Assembly: GCA_036504595.1 (NCBI GenBank)
Contig: DASXUX010000065.1
Location: 70,778 to 134,777 of the forward strand
Source: DASXUX01 sp036504595
GTDB lineage: Bacteria; Planctomycetota; SZUA-567; H5-PLA8
Direction of reading: 5' to 3'
Length of the DNA stretch: 64,000 nt
The position numbers were made by a program, and so were the translations under genes. The notes under the pieces are model-generated. The model saw only the letters and a program-made list of their open reading frames with translations. It searched no databases and was not told where the DNA came from. This document shows, piece by piece, positions 29,027 through 37,894 of this stretch. Positions within the stretch are counted from its first letter, which is position 1. Each line of letters begins with the position of its first letter.

Positions 29027-30988
29027 ATGAAAACCCGCCTCCTGCTCATTACCGCGTTGTTCCTGATTTCGCTGGCGGAATCCCATGCCACCGACTCGTC
29101 GAAGTCCGCCGGCAAACCCAACATCGTTTTCATCCTCGCGGATGATCTGGGCGCTCACGATGTGGGGTGTTTTGGCAGCACCTTCCATGAGACGCCGAAC
29201 ATTGACCGACTGGCGGCGCGCGGGGTGAAATTCACACAGGCTTATGCGGCGAGCCCGCTCTGTTCGCCGACGCGCAGCAGCATTCTCGCGGGGATTTATC
29301 CGGCGCGATCAGGGATCACATCGCCCTGCTGCCATGAGCCTCGCGTGAATCTGGAAAAGAAGCTGGTAGTGAATCCGCCGCCGACGCAGCGCGCGATCAA
29401 TGCCGACAGTCTCACCCGCCTGAAACCGGAGTACTTCACGCTCGCGGAGGCGCTGCACGAGGCCGGTTATGCGACCGCACATTTTGGAAAGTGGCATCTG
29501 GGACACAACCTCGCCCGCAACGATCATTTCGAGCCGAAGGACCAGGGCTTCGATCTGGATTTTCCACACACACCCGCGGTGCCTGGACCTAACGGCGGCT
29601 ATCTCGCGCCTTGGAAATTCATTAATCCGCCTCTGCCCGCGCCACGGGGAACGCACATCGAAGATCGCATGTCGGAGGAGGCCGCGACGTTCATCCGTGA
29701 GCACAAGGACAAGCCGTTCTTTGTGAACTACTGGGCCTACTCGGTGCATTCGCCGTGGAACGCGCGGCGCGATTACATCGAATACTTCCAGAAGAAAGTA
29801 GACCTGAAAAATCCACAGCGCAATCCGCTTTACGCCGGCATGGTGCGCAGTCTCGACGACGGCGTGGGCAACTTACTCAAAGCCATAGATGAAGCGGGCA
29901 TCGCAGACAATACGATCATCATCTTCTTCAGCGACAACGGCGGCTGGTCCTATCCACCGAAGACGACCGATCCCGAGGGTTTCGCGGACCAGCCTGCGAC
30001 GAGCAACGCGCCGCTGCGCGCGGGCAAGGCATCCCTCTACGAAGGCGGCACGCGGGAGCCGATGATCGTGGTCTGGCCCGGCAAGACAAAGCCGGGCTCG
30101 GTGAATGATTCCCTTTTCCAGAGCACTGACTTTTATCCGACGCTGCTCGCAATGGTCGGGCTGAAGCCGCGCGAGGATGTGAAACTCGACGGCTTGGACC
30201 AATCGCGCACGTTGCTTGGAGAACCATCCCCCCGCGACCGTGTGTTCTGCCATTTCCCGCACGGCACGCCCGCGCAGGCAGAGCAGATTCCCGGTTTTCT
30301 GCCCGGCACTTATGTGCGCAAGGGCGATTGGAAGCTGCTACGCTTTTTCGCGGACAACGACGACGGCAGCGACCGGTTCGAGCTCTACAATTTGAAGAAC
30401 GACATCAGCGAAGCGAAAAATCTGGCGACTGAAAAGCCGGAACTCGTCCGCGACTTGAACGAACTCGTCACCGGCTTCCTGAAGGACTCCGACGCCGTGG
30501 TGCCCGTGCGAAACCCGAACTTCAACAAGGCCGCCGCCAAAGTCCAGGGACCGTCCAGAAGAAAACCAGAGGCGAAGACCAAGGCGAACGAGGAAGAGTT
30601 TCCCGGCCTGCAAGGATGGAAGGCGCGCGGATTTACTTTCAAAGTAAAGGTTGGCATCGCCAGTATTGCGCCGACGAACGCCGCGCCTTTCATGGGCATC
30701 AGCGCCGGCACGAGCGGCCCCGCGACCGTGAAATTCCGCATGCGCACCGGCCGCAACGCCGAGGCGAAGATCGAGTGGATCGCGCCAGGCAGCGACAGGA
30801 ATGATGAGAAGCAGCAGTCGGTGCCTTACACGATCACCGGCGGCGACTGGCAGGAGATAACCGTTAGAATCCCCCACCAAGGCCCGCTGGGAATCGTGCG
30901 CCTTTACCTTCCCGCCCAGCAGGAAACTGTCGAACTCAACTGGATCGAGATTCAAGGCGACGGTGGAAGAAAGCGGTGGGAGTTTTGA
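29027..30988 (+). CDS. Exported family S1 sulfatase with C-terminal accessory domain
   Basis: This 653-aa protein has a signal peptide (to about residue 22), FILADDLGAHDVG, CSPTR at C79 followed by an SSILAG segment, HFGKWHLGH and FFSDNGGWSYPP, a complete S1 sulfatase core of about 500 residues. A basic linker (about 505-530) leads to a roughly 120-residue C-terminal strand-rich module (VKFRMRTGRNAEAKIEW, LGIVRLYLPAQ), probably carbohydrate-binding. GAGA precedes the ATG. It stands between genes for a secreted lyase-like protein and a GH10 enzyme. The sulfate position it attacks is not readable. Confidence 0.9.
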   Translation: MKTRLLLITALFLISLAESHATDSSKSAGKPNIVFILADDLGAHDVGCFGSTFHETPNIDRLAARGVKFTQAYAASPLCSPTRSSILAGIYPARSGITSPCCHEPRVNLEKKLVVNPPPTQRAINADSLTRLKPEYFTLAEALHEAGYATAHFGKWHLGHNLARNDHFEPKDQGFDLDFPHTPAVPGPNGGYLAPWKFINPPLPAPRGTHIEDRMSEEAATFIREHKDKPFFVNYWAYSVHSPWNARRDYIEYFQKKVDLKNPQRNPLYAGMVRSLDDGVGNLLKAIDEAGIADNTIIIFFSDNGGWSYPPKTTDPEGFADQPATSNAPLRAGKASLYEGGTREPMIVVWPGKTKPGSVNDSLFQSTDFYPTLLAMVGLKPREDVKLDGLDQSRTLLGEPSPRDRVFCHFPHGTPAQAEQIPGFLPGTYVRKGDWKLLRFFADNDDGSDRFELYNLKNDISEAKNLATEKPELVRDLNELVTGFLKDSDAVVPVRNPNFNKAAAKVQGPSRRKPEAKTKANEEEFPGLQGWKARGFTFKVKVGIASIAPTNAAPFMGISAGTSGPATVKFRMRTGRNAEAKIEWIAPGSDRNDEKQQSVPYTITGGDWQEITVRIPHQGPLGIVRLYLPAQQETVELNWIEIQGDGGRKRWEF

Positions 30989-31093
30989 AGATCTCGGGTC
31001 CCTGCCAGCTGCGAAGTTCCAGTCACCGAGCTGAGCAAGAAGTGAAAGGAACGTGATCGTCGTCGGGGGCGCAAAGCCGCAAACCGCAGAGGA

Positions 31094-31147
31094 GGCGGAG
31101 GACGCAGAAGGAAAGAAGTTAAAAATCAGTTCCTCTGCGACCTCCGC
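31094..31147. repeat. REP-like inverted repeat (hairpin)
   Basis: GCGGAGGACGCAGAAGGAA is followed 17 nt later by TTCCTCTGCGACCTCCGC, its near-perfect reverse complement. The motif (gcagagg/cggagg) resembles dispersed palindromes common in PVC genomes. It may also end transcription of the upstream sulfatase. Confidence 0.5.
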
Positions 31148-31226
31148 GGTGAGATGTTTCTCCCTTCTGCAGGACTGAACGATTACGAGTTCGCATGAAA
31201 TTACGCGCCTGTGGGACCAGGATCAT

Positions 31227-31385
31227 ATGCGTGTCGTCGACCTCAGGCACGGAATCAGCAAGATCGACACAGATTATCTGCGCGAAACGGGAACGATGAT
31301 CTACACGAACAAAAATCATAGGGTGGGAAGCAAGGTGATCAATATCGTGCGGACAATCATCCAACGACCCGGAGAAGTCCGATGA
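31227..31385 (+). CDS. Small ORF coupled to the GH10 gene (unrecognised)
   Basis: A 52-codon frame (MRVVDLRHGISKID...IIQRPGEVR) ends in TGA inside the ATGA that starts the GH10 gene, so it could be translationally coupled. I do not recognise it. It could equally be a remnant of a lost gene; no convincing ribosome site precedes it. Confidence 0.25.
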   Translation: MRVVDLRHGISKIDTDYLRETGTMIYTNKNHRVGSKVINIVRTIIQRPGEVR

Positions 31386-32590
31386 CATGGTTCGACTGGG
31401 AAAACCTGAGCCTATTACTACTCGCCTTGGGCGCAGGCCTGCTCGCCTCCGCCTCATCGCTGGCGGCGGACCATAACGACAAGGCACCCTTTGATCCGTC
31501 CAAGGGTCTCAAGGATTATGCCGGTAAGACCATTATCGGCTCGAAGTCGGACCCCACCGGGAGAGAGGATTCCGTCATCGCGGGAGAACATACGGAGAAA
31601 TGCGCCGAACTGCTCTTGAGACATTGCACCGGCGTGCAAGTCCAGGTCTATCCATCCTTTCAAGGATCCTGGCCCAATGCAGCGCCCGAGAGCATTGAGA
31701 AGATGACCTTCAAGACCGACGGACTGAGTGCCTTGGTGAACTGGGGCCTCGATCACAAGCAGGAAACCCTGCATCACATGATGATCGGTCCGAACCAGTA
31801 TTTCCCTCAATGGTTCTGGAAAAACAATTACACCGCCGCGGAGTTGGATCAGCTCCTGAAGCAATACATCACCACCCTCATGACCACGAATGACAACAAG
31901 CGTAAGATGAACGGCTGGAATATCTCCAATGAAATGATCATGCCCAAAGAGGATGGCGGTGGATACAAAAAGGATGGTCCCGAGCGGGGGAGTTGTGTGT
32001 GGATGCGCATGGGATTCGAGGCGGATCGTTCCGGCCTGACGGGGAAGGCCAAAATCAACGAGCGGCATCCCGTCGTTTTCCGGAAGGCGCTGCAGTATGC
32101 CTCCATGGCCTCCGGAAAGCTGGAGATTCGCGAGCCGAGAGTAGAAGAAATCAATCGCAAGAGCGACTCCCTCTATCAGTTGATCAAGCATCTGCTCAAC
32201 AGTGGTGTCCGCGTCGATGCGGTGGGCTTTCAGTGCCATCTCAATGTCAACCGGTCTTACGATTGGGAGAGTATCAAGAAGAATATCCGGCGCTTCAAAG
32301 ACCTGGGATTGGAAGTCTACATGACCGAATTGGACGTCAGCATGGGCATGGAGTGGAAAAAGGGAGATCCCTTCCCGAACGACTATGAAAAACTGCAGGC
32401 TGAACGTTTCTATGGCATCGTGAAGGCGGTACGGGAAGCCGGCGTGCACCGCATTGATGTCTGGGGGCTCTCAGAAGCGGTCAACAAACATTGGCTGGTC
32501 GGGCAGAAGGCCCGCTTGTTTGACGAGCAGTTCCATCCGTGTGCGACCTACCAAGCGGTCCTCAAGGCTCTGTATGATACGCAAGAATGA
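31382..32590 (+). CDS. GH10 endo-xylanase-like glycoside hydrolase
   Basis: This 402-aa protein has an N-terminal hydrophobic signal (about residues 8-29) and a GH10 barrel. The acid/base is probably E184 in WNISNEM (usual form WDVVNE) and the nucleophile E316 in VYMTELDV; VDAVGFQCHL and VWGLSEA are also family motifs. The strand that normally reads RGHTLVWHSQ is changed to LHHMMIGPNQYFPQWF, so the -1 subsite differs from textbook xylanases. GH10 enzymes cut beta-1,4-xylan and related beta-linkages. GGAG precedes the ATG. Frame and length are normal. The target could be xylose units within the sulfated polymer. Confidence 0.85.
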   Translation: MTWFDWENLSLLLLALGAGLLASASSLAADHNDKAPFDPSKGLKDYAGKTIIGSKSDPTGREDSVIAGEHTEKCAELLLRHCTGVQVQVYPSFQGSWPNAAPESIEKMTFKTDGLSALVNWGLDHKQETLHHMMIGPNQYFPQWFWKNNYTAAELDQLLKQYITTLMTTNDNKRKMNGWNISNEMIMPKEDGGGYKKDGPERGSCVWMRMGFEADRSGLTGKAKINERHPVVFRKALQYASMASGKLEIREPRVEEINRKSDSLYQLIKHLLNSGVRVDAVGFQCHLNVNRSYDWESIKKNIRRFKDLGLEVYMTELDVSMGMEWKKGDPFPNDYEKLQAERFYGIVKAVREAGVHRIDVWGLSEAVNKHWLVGQKARLFDEQFHPCATYQAVLKALYDTQE

Positions 32591-32642
32591 TCTCGCGTAG
32601 CTGCCGTGCCTCTTATCCGTCGTTTAGTAAAGGCATTTCACC

Positions 32643-34736
32643 ATGAAACACACACTCACAGTCCTAACCGCACTGTTGTTGCCGTCTCTGACCGCGCTGC
32701 ACGCCGTCGAGGTTCGTGACTTGCGATGCGATTACCTCGCCAATCCACCCGGCATTGATTCGGAGAAGCCGCGGCTGAGTTGGAAGATGGAGCTCGGAGA
32801 GCAAGAGTCTGAGATTAGAGGGCTGAGGCAGTCGGCGTATCAGGTGCTGGTGGCGAGTTCGGAAGCGCTGCTCAAGGAGGATCAGGGCGATTTGTGGGAC
32901 AGCGGCAAGGTCGATTCGGATCAGAGTTGCCATGTGGAATACCAGGGCAAACCGCTTGAGTCTCGGATGCGCTGCCACTGGAAAGTGCGCATCTGGAATC
33001 AGGATGGCAAGGAATCAGCCTGGAGCCAGCCGGCGACCTGGACCATGGGGTTGCTCAAGCCGGCGGACTGGCAGGCGAAATGGATCACGGCGTCAAAGTG
33101 GTTCATGCCGCCAAGTCTCCGGCCCAATGGCCTGGTCGTCAGTGCCGGCGGCTGGGCCGATGTAGATCTGGGCGCGGCGCTGCCCATTGACGAAATCCGA
33201 CTCTATTTTACCGGCACCGATTCCGTTCCGACGCGGTTTCTGGTTGAAGGCGCGGATGAGCCACAATTCTATAAGCCGCAAATCCTTGTGGACCGCACGG
33301 CGGAAGATTTTCAACCTGCCGGCGCCAGTGCGCAGGTGTTTCCGGTGAAGGTGACGACCGCGCGCCATATCCGTCTTCGGATCACCGGCGCGCGGAGTAA
33401 GGGCAATGTGACGGTGCGCCAGATGGAAGTGATGTCGGGTGGCCGGAATGTTGCCCTGATGCGGCCCACGCGGGAAAAAGGCACTGCATGGAGCAGAGGC
33501 CACGCCGTCTTCCTTGTGGACGGCATGCCCTCGGCCAATGACGGCAGCAAATGTCCGCCGGATGCGTGTCCGACGACCGCCGCACCGCTGCTGCGCAAAA
33601 CTTTTTCGCTGCAGAAGCCAGTCAATCGCGCCACGCTGTATGTCGCCGCGCTTGGCATGGCCGATGTCACCATCAATGGAAGGTCTGTGACCGACGCCGT
33701 CCTTGGGCCGCCGTTCACGGATTACACGAAGCGAGTGGTTTATCTCACGCATGATATCACTGCATTGCTGGGCGACGGGGAGAACGTTATTGGAGCGACA
33801 CTGGGTAATGGATTCTTCAGCACCCCCAGGAGGGGCTTTGGCGAGCGTCACGGCGGCCACGGGGCGGTGCGAGTGTTGATTCAAACGGAAATTGAGTATG
33901 CGGATGGAAGTCGCCAGATCCGCGTGGTTGGCGAACTCAAGCCGAACCGCGTGGAAGGCAACCGCGCCTTCTTCAAGATCTTGACCGCCGGTTGGCCGCG
34001 GGTGCAAGTGAACGGCCACGCCGGACAAGTCATCACCGTCAGCCAGACGGCGCAGGTATTACCGCTCGCTTTGGATGTTTTGCCCGTTGTTCAGCGCGAA
34101 CTGACGTATCAGCGACTGATTGATGCGATTCATGCCCGCAAGGATCATTTGGGAACCGGTTTTGTCGGATTGCCTTTTCTGCTCTCGACCTTGACCGAAC
34201 ACCGCGAGACGGCGCTGGCCAACAAAATTGTGAACCAACAGGATTATCCCGGTTGGAAAACTCTCATCCACGACGGCGTCCTCGCCGAGGGTTGGGAAGG
34301 TGGCGGTGCGCAGATGCCGTCCTGCGGCGGCGCGATTGGCATGTGGCTGTATCAGTCAGTCCTGGGCATCCGCCCCGATCCGGCCGGACCCGGTTTCAAG
34401 AAGTTCATCCTCGCACCCCAGCCCGACCCGGCCAGCGTTCTGACCTCGGCGCGGGGCAGTTACGATTCCGTCCACGGACGCATCGTCAGTGAGTGGACGT
34501 GTGAAAAGGCGAAATTTACCCTTCACGCTGTCGTTCCGCCAAACACCACGGCGACGGTCTTCGTTCCGGCCAAGGATGCCGCTGGAGTGACCGAATCAGA
34601 CAAACAAGCCGATAAAGCCGAAGGCGTAAAGTTCCTGCGTATGGAAAACAACGCCGCCGTCTACGCCATCGGTTCCGGAGCCTACCGGTTCGAATCCCTG
34701 CTTTCGGCAGAAAATGGGCAAGGGACAAAGAAATGA
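32643..34736 (+). CDS. GH78-like alpha-L-rhamnosidase, internally deleted
   Basis: The 697-aa product has a signal peptide and a GH78 opening (VRDLRCDYLANPPGIDSEKPRLSW). An inserted F5/8C-like domain lies at about 165-275 (WADVDLGAALPIDEIRLYF), followed by the AALGMADVTINGRSVTDAVLGP domain. At about residue 467 the sequence jumps from VQVNGHAGQVITV straight to the end of the (alpha/alpha)6 barrel (LGTGFVGLPFLLSTL, GGAIGMWLYQSVLGI). Full-length relatives have about 350 more residues here, including the catalytic acid region. The deletion is in frame, so a stable but probably inactive protein could be made. It is followed by an ATGA overlap with a 36-codon remnant. Confidence 0.75.
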   Translation: MKHTLTVLTALLLPSLTALHAVEVRDLRCDYLANPPGIDSEKPRLSWKMELGEQESEIRGLRQSAYQVLVASSEALLKEDQGDLWDSGKVDSDQSCHVEYQGKPLESRMRCHWKVRIWNQDGKESAWSQPATWTMGLLKPADWQAKWITASKWFMPPSLRPNGLVVSAGGWADVDLGAALPIDEIRLYFTGTDSVPTRFLVEGADEPQFYKPQILVDRTAEDFQPAGASAQVFPVKVTTARHIRLRITGARSKGNVTVRQMEVMSGGRNVALMRPTREKGTAWSRGHAVFLVDGMPSANDGSKCPPDACPTTAAPLLRKTFSLQKPVNRATLYVAALGMADVTINGRSVTDAVLGPPFTDYTKRVVYLTHDITALLGDGENVIGATLGNGFFSTPRRGFGERHGGHGAVRVLIQTEIEYADGSRQIRVVGELKPNRVEGNRAFFKILTAGWPRVQVNGHAGQVITVSQTAQVLPLALDVLPVVQRELTYQRLIDAIHARKDHLGTGFVGLPFLLSTLTEHRETALANKIVNQQDYPGWKTLIHDGVLAEGWEGGGAQMPSCGGAIGMWLYQSVLGIRPDPAGPGFKKFILAPQPDPASVLTSARGSYDSVHGRIVSEWTCEKAKFTLHAVVPPNTTATVFVPAKDAAGVTESDKQADKAEGVKFLRMENNAAVYAIGSGAYRFESLLSAENGQGTKK

Positions 34737-34843
34737 ACAAATCTACGTCGATCACCCTCTCCGCTCTTCTGAATATCGTCCGCCGAGGCGGCCTGCTGAG
34801 CAGCCTGGACTTTTTGCCCTTGGCCGCCAAAGCGGACTATTAG
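34733..34843 (+). pseudogene. 36-codon remnant after the GH78 gene
   Basis: ATG 34733 overlaps the GH78 stop (ATGA) and opens 36 codons (MNKSTSITLSALLNIVRRG...) to TAG 34841-34843. It looks like the beginning of a lost gene. No family is recognised. Confidence 0.25.
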
Positions 34844-34983
34844 AAGCGCGTGGCCGCCTTGCTATCGATTTCGTCCATATCGTGGCGGATCAGTTGGGGG
34901 AGTCAGCAGCAAACAGTTTTCGTACATGACGCCTTTCGTTTAGAAGAATCCCGTGATTGTCTCTGATCGAGGACGATGGAGAA

Positions 34984-36450
34984 ATGGCTACGATGAAGCT
35001 TGCCTGTCTCGTATTCAGCGTGCTAATGCTGGCCGCGCTACATGCCGCGGACGAAGCAAAGCCGAAGCCCAACATCATTTTCGTCCTCTTCGACGACATG
35101 GGCTATGGCCAGCCGAAATGTTTTCGCGAGGGCACGGAGTTTAAGACGCCCAATATGGATCGACTCGCCAGGGGAGGCATGCGCTTCACCGACGCGCACT
35201 CGGCGGCATCGGTGTGCACGCCAACGCGCTATGGCGTGATGACAGGCCGCTATCCCTCGCGCATCGGGCAGTATGGCGTGCTCACGACCTTCTCGGAGCC
35301 GATCATTCCGAAGACGCGCCTCACGGTGGCTTCGATGCTGAAGCAGAACGGATACGACACCGCGTGCATTGGCAAATGGCACCTCGGCATGCACTGGGGT
35401 GGCAAGCCTGGAAATGAAAAAAGCATTCCCGTCGGCACCCGGCTTGTGACGAGTCCGAACGCAGCCGGCTTCGATTACTTCTACGGCTACACGCATGCGC
35501 GGAACATCGGGACCGTCATCGAGCAGGACAAGGTGGAGGCGAATGTCGAGGAGGTGGAAACGCAGCCGCGTCTCGCGAAAAAAGTCGTGGGATTCCTCGA
35601 CAATCCCGCGCGGAAGGAGAAGCCGTTTTTCCTGTACCTGCCGCTCTGCCCGCCCCACACTCCGATTGTGCCCGCGCCGGAGTTTGTCGGCAAAAGCAGC
35701 ATCAGAGGCAAAGAGGGCCAATATGGCGACTGGATGTATGAAGGCGACTGGGTGCTCGGCCAAGTGCTCGAAGCGCTCGAACGGAACAAGCTCGCCGACA
35801 ACACCCTCATCATGGTCAGCAGCGACAACGGCGCCGCTGGGCGCTCGTACGAGCCATTGCGCGGAGCGAAGACCAGCATCTACGAAGGCGGACACCGCGA
35901 GCCATTCCTCGCGCGCTGGCCCGGCAAAATCAAAGCCGGCACCGTTTGCGAAGACACCATCTGCCTCAACGACCTCATGGCCACCTGCGCGGAGATCGTC
36001 GGCGCGAAAATTCCAGATAACGCCGGCGAGGATAGCGTGAGCATCCTGCCTGACCTGCTCGGCACGGCGAAGGGGCCGGTGCGCGAGGCAACCATTCATC
36101 AATCGCCCCATGGCGATCTCGCCATCCGCCAGGGCCCGTGGAAGCTCATCTTCCTTAAGGGCGGTGAGCGCGAACTCTACAACTTGCAGACTGACTTGAG
36201 CGAAAAGCAAAACGTCGCAGAAGCGAACCCGGATGTCGTTGAATATCTCACGGTCCTCATGCGCCGCTACATCGACAACGGCCGCAGCACCATCGGCGCT
36301 CCGCAGAAAAACGATGCCGCCATGTCCGTTGACGAGTCTTCTGGCCGCAACAGGAAGAGGAAGAAAGACAAGCAGGCAGAGGCCACAGGGAAATCGGAGG
36401 CCGAGCGCGCCCGAGAAATGGCGTTGGCCGCAGACCCTTCATTTGATTAA
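34984..36450 (+). CDS. Exported family S1 sulfatase (CTPTR type)
   Basis: This 488-aa protein begins at ATG 34984, preceded by a GGAG site; an in-frame ATG at 34957 is less likely because it delays the signal peptide (MKLACLVFSVLMLAALHAAD). The core has FVLFDDMGYGQPKCF, CTPTRYGVMTGRY at C78, IGKWHLGMHWGG and VSSDNGAAGRS. The CTPTRYG...TGRY form is typical of one arylsulfatase A-like branch. The tail from about residue 440 is Lys/Arg/Glu-rich. It is first of three sulfatases in close same-strand order (gaps about 50 nt), probably one transcript. Confidence 0.9.
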   Translation: MATMKLACLVFSVLMLAALHAADEAKPKPNIIFVLFDDMGYGQPKCFREGTEFKTPNMDRLARGGMRFTDAHSAASVCTPTRYGVMTGRYPSRIGQYGVLTTFSEPIIPKTRLTVASMLKQNGYDTACIGKWHLGMHWGGKPGNEKSIPVGTRLVTSPNAAGFDYFYGYTHARNIGTVIEQDKVEANVEEVETQPRLAKKVVGFLDNPARKEKPFFLYLPLCPPHTPIVPAPEFVGKSSIRGKEGQYGDWMYEGDWVLGQVLEALERNKLADNTLIMVSSDNGAAGRSYEPLRGAKTSIYEGGHREPFLARWPGKIKAGTVCEDTICLNDLMATCAEIVGAKIPDNAGEDSVSILPDLLGTAKGPVREATIHQSPHGDLAIRQGPWKLIFLKGGERELYNLQTDLSEKQNVAEANPDVVEYLTVLMRRYIDNGRSTIGAPQKNDAAMSVDESSGRNRKRKKDKQAEATGKSEAERAREMALAADPSFD

Positions 36451-36500
36451 GCAGCGTCTGGCGACCGGAAAAACGCGCCGAACTCGGATAGGAAAATTTG

Positions 36501-37850
36501 ATGAAGCACATCGTTCTCGCCGGACTTGCCTTGATTGCTGTGGCCACATGGGCGCTAGAACCGGTTGCCGGCAATCCCAACACTGCGCAGCGCCTCAATA
36601 TAGTGTTCTTTCTTGCGGATGATCTGCGACCGGATTGCCTTGGCGTACTCGGCCACCCAATCGTCAAGACACCCAACATTGACAAACTGGTTGAACGCGG
36701 CTTCATCTTCCGCAACGCCTACGTGCTGGGTTCGCACTCGGGCGCGGTTTGCCTGCCCAGCCGCACGATGATCCAGACGGGACAGAGTTACCTGCGCGCC
36801 GCGCCGACAACCCCGACGCTCGCGCAGACGATCAAAGCGACCGGCTTTGCGTCCCTTCGCAGCGGCAAACACAATAACGGCCCGAAGAAGCTCGATGACG
36901 GCTTCGATCAGAATCTGGACGGCAAAGACGCCGCCGGTAACGCCGACAACATCATCCGCTTCATCCACGAAAACGCAGGCAAGAAACCACTGTTCATCTA
37001 CATGGCATCGCACGAGCCGCACGATCCGCAGTTTGCGACAGATGAATTTTACAGGATGTACAAAGCTGAGAATATTCCGCTGCCGGTCAATTTCCTGCCG
37101 TTTCATCCGTTCGACAACGGTGAAATGACGGTCCGTGACGAGAAGACGCTTCCGTGGCCGCGCACTGAGGAAAGCGTCACTGGTAAATTGGCGCGCTACT
37201 ACGCTTCAACCTCGTACTGGGACACGCACGTGGGGCGGGTAATCGACGCATTAAAGAAGGCCGGGCAGTTCGACAACACCGTTTTTGTTGTTGCTGGCGA
37301 CAACGGGCTTTCGCTTGGCGAACATGGCCTGCTTGGAAAACAGAACGTCTACGAATTCGGCGGTATGCACGTTCCGCTGATCTTCGCTGGCCCCGGCATC
37401 CCGAAGGGCGAGACCCAATCGTTCGCTTATCTGATGGACGTCTATCCCACACTCTGTGAGCTTACCGGCGTTTCCGTGCCGCCAGGCTTGGATGCCAAAA
37501 GCCTTGCGCCGGTTATTTCCGGCAAGTCGCCAAAGGTTCGCGATTACTGCTTCACAGCCTACAAGGATTGTCAGCGCGCGATCCGCGACGAACGCTGGAA
37601 ATTGATCCGCTATCCGCTGATCGACAAAACCCAGCTTTTCGATCTCCAAGCCGACCCGCACGAGATGAATGACCTTTCCGGCAAGCCGGAGCAAGCCGGG
37701 CGGATCAACGAAATGATGGAGCTTTTGAAGAAACACCAGCACCAGTTCAGCGACAACGCCCCGCTGCAAGTCCCCAATCCCCAGAAGCCCGACTGGTCGC
37801 CAGACCAACCCAACAATGAGAAACGGATGAAAAGAAAGGCCAAGAACTAA
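36501..37850 (+). CDS. Exported family S1 sulfatase (iduronate-2-sulfatase-like)
   Basis: This 449-aa protein has a signal peptide, VFFLADDLRPDCLGVLGH, CLPSR at C84 followed by TMIQTGQ, SGKHNNG, a YYASTSYWDTHVGRVIDALKK helix, then VVAGDNGLSLGEHGLLGKQNVYEFG. The ADDLRPDCLG and SLGEHGLLGKQN.YE..MHVPL pattern resembles iduronate-2-sulfatase-like and choline-sulfatase-like members, which suits a uronic-acid or rhamnose 2-O-sulfate, but this is only family resemblance. TTG precedes the chosen ATG. It lies 50 bp after the previous sulfatase. Confidence 0.9.
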   Translation: MKHIVLAGLALIAVATWALEPVAGNPNTAQRLNIVFFLADDLRPDCLGVLGHPIVKTPNIDKLVERGFIFRNAYVLGSHSGAVCLPSRTMIQTGQSYLRAAPTTPTLAQTIKATGFASLRSGKHNNGPKKLDDGFDQNLDGKDAAGNADNIIRFIHENAGKKPLFIYMASHEPHDPQFATDEFYRMYKAENIPLPVNFLPFHPFDNGEMTVRDEKTLPWPRTEESVTGKLARYYASTSYWDTHVGRVIDALKKAGQFDNTVFVVAGDNGLSLGEHGLLGKQNVYEFGGMHVPLIFAGPGIPKGETQSFAYLMDVYPTLCELTGVSVPPGLDAKSLAPVISGKSPKVRDYCFTAYKDCQRAIRDERWKLIRYPLIDKTQLFDLQADPHEMNDLSGKPEQAGRINEMMELLKKHQHQFSDNAPLQVPNPQKPDWSPDQPNNEKRMKRKAKN

Positions 37851-37894
37851 ATGCAGCCAACAACACTCCCGCACCTCATCGGGAACAGAAAACC

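Noticed and set aside
34684..34700. Second copy of the tRNA T-loop sequence GGTTCGAATCCCT
   Set aside because: The 13-nt match lies in frame within the C-terminal strand of the GH78 gene (YRFES), with no tRNA structure; taken as chance.
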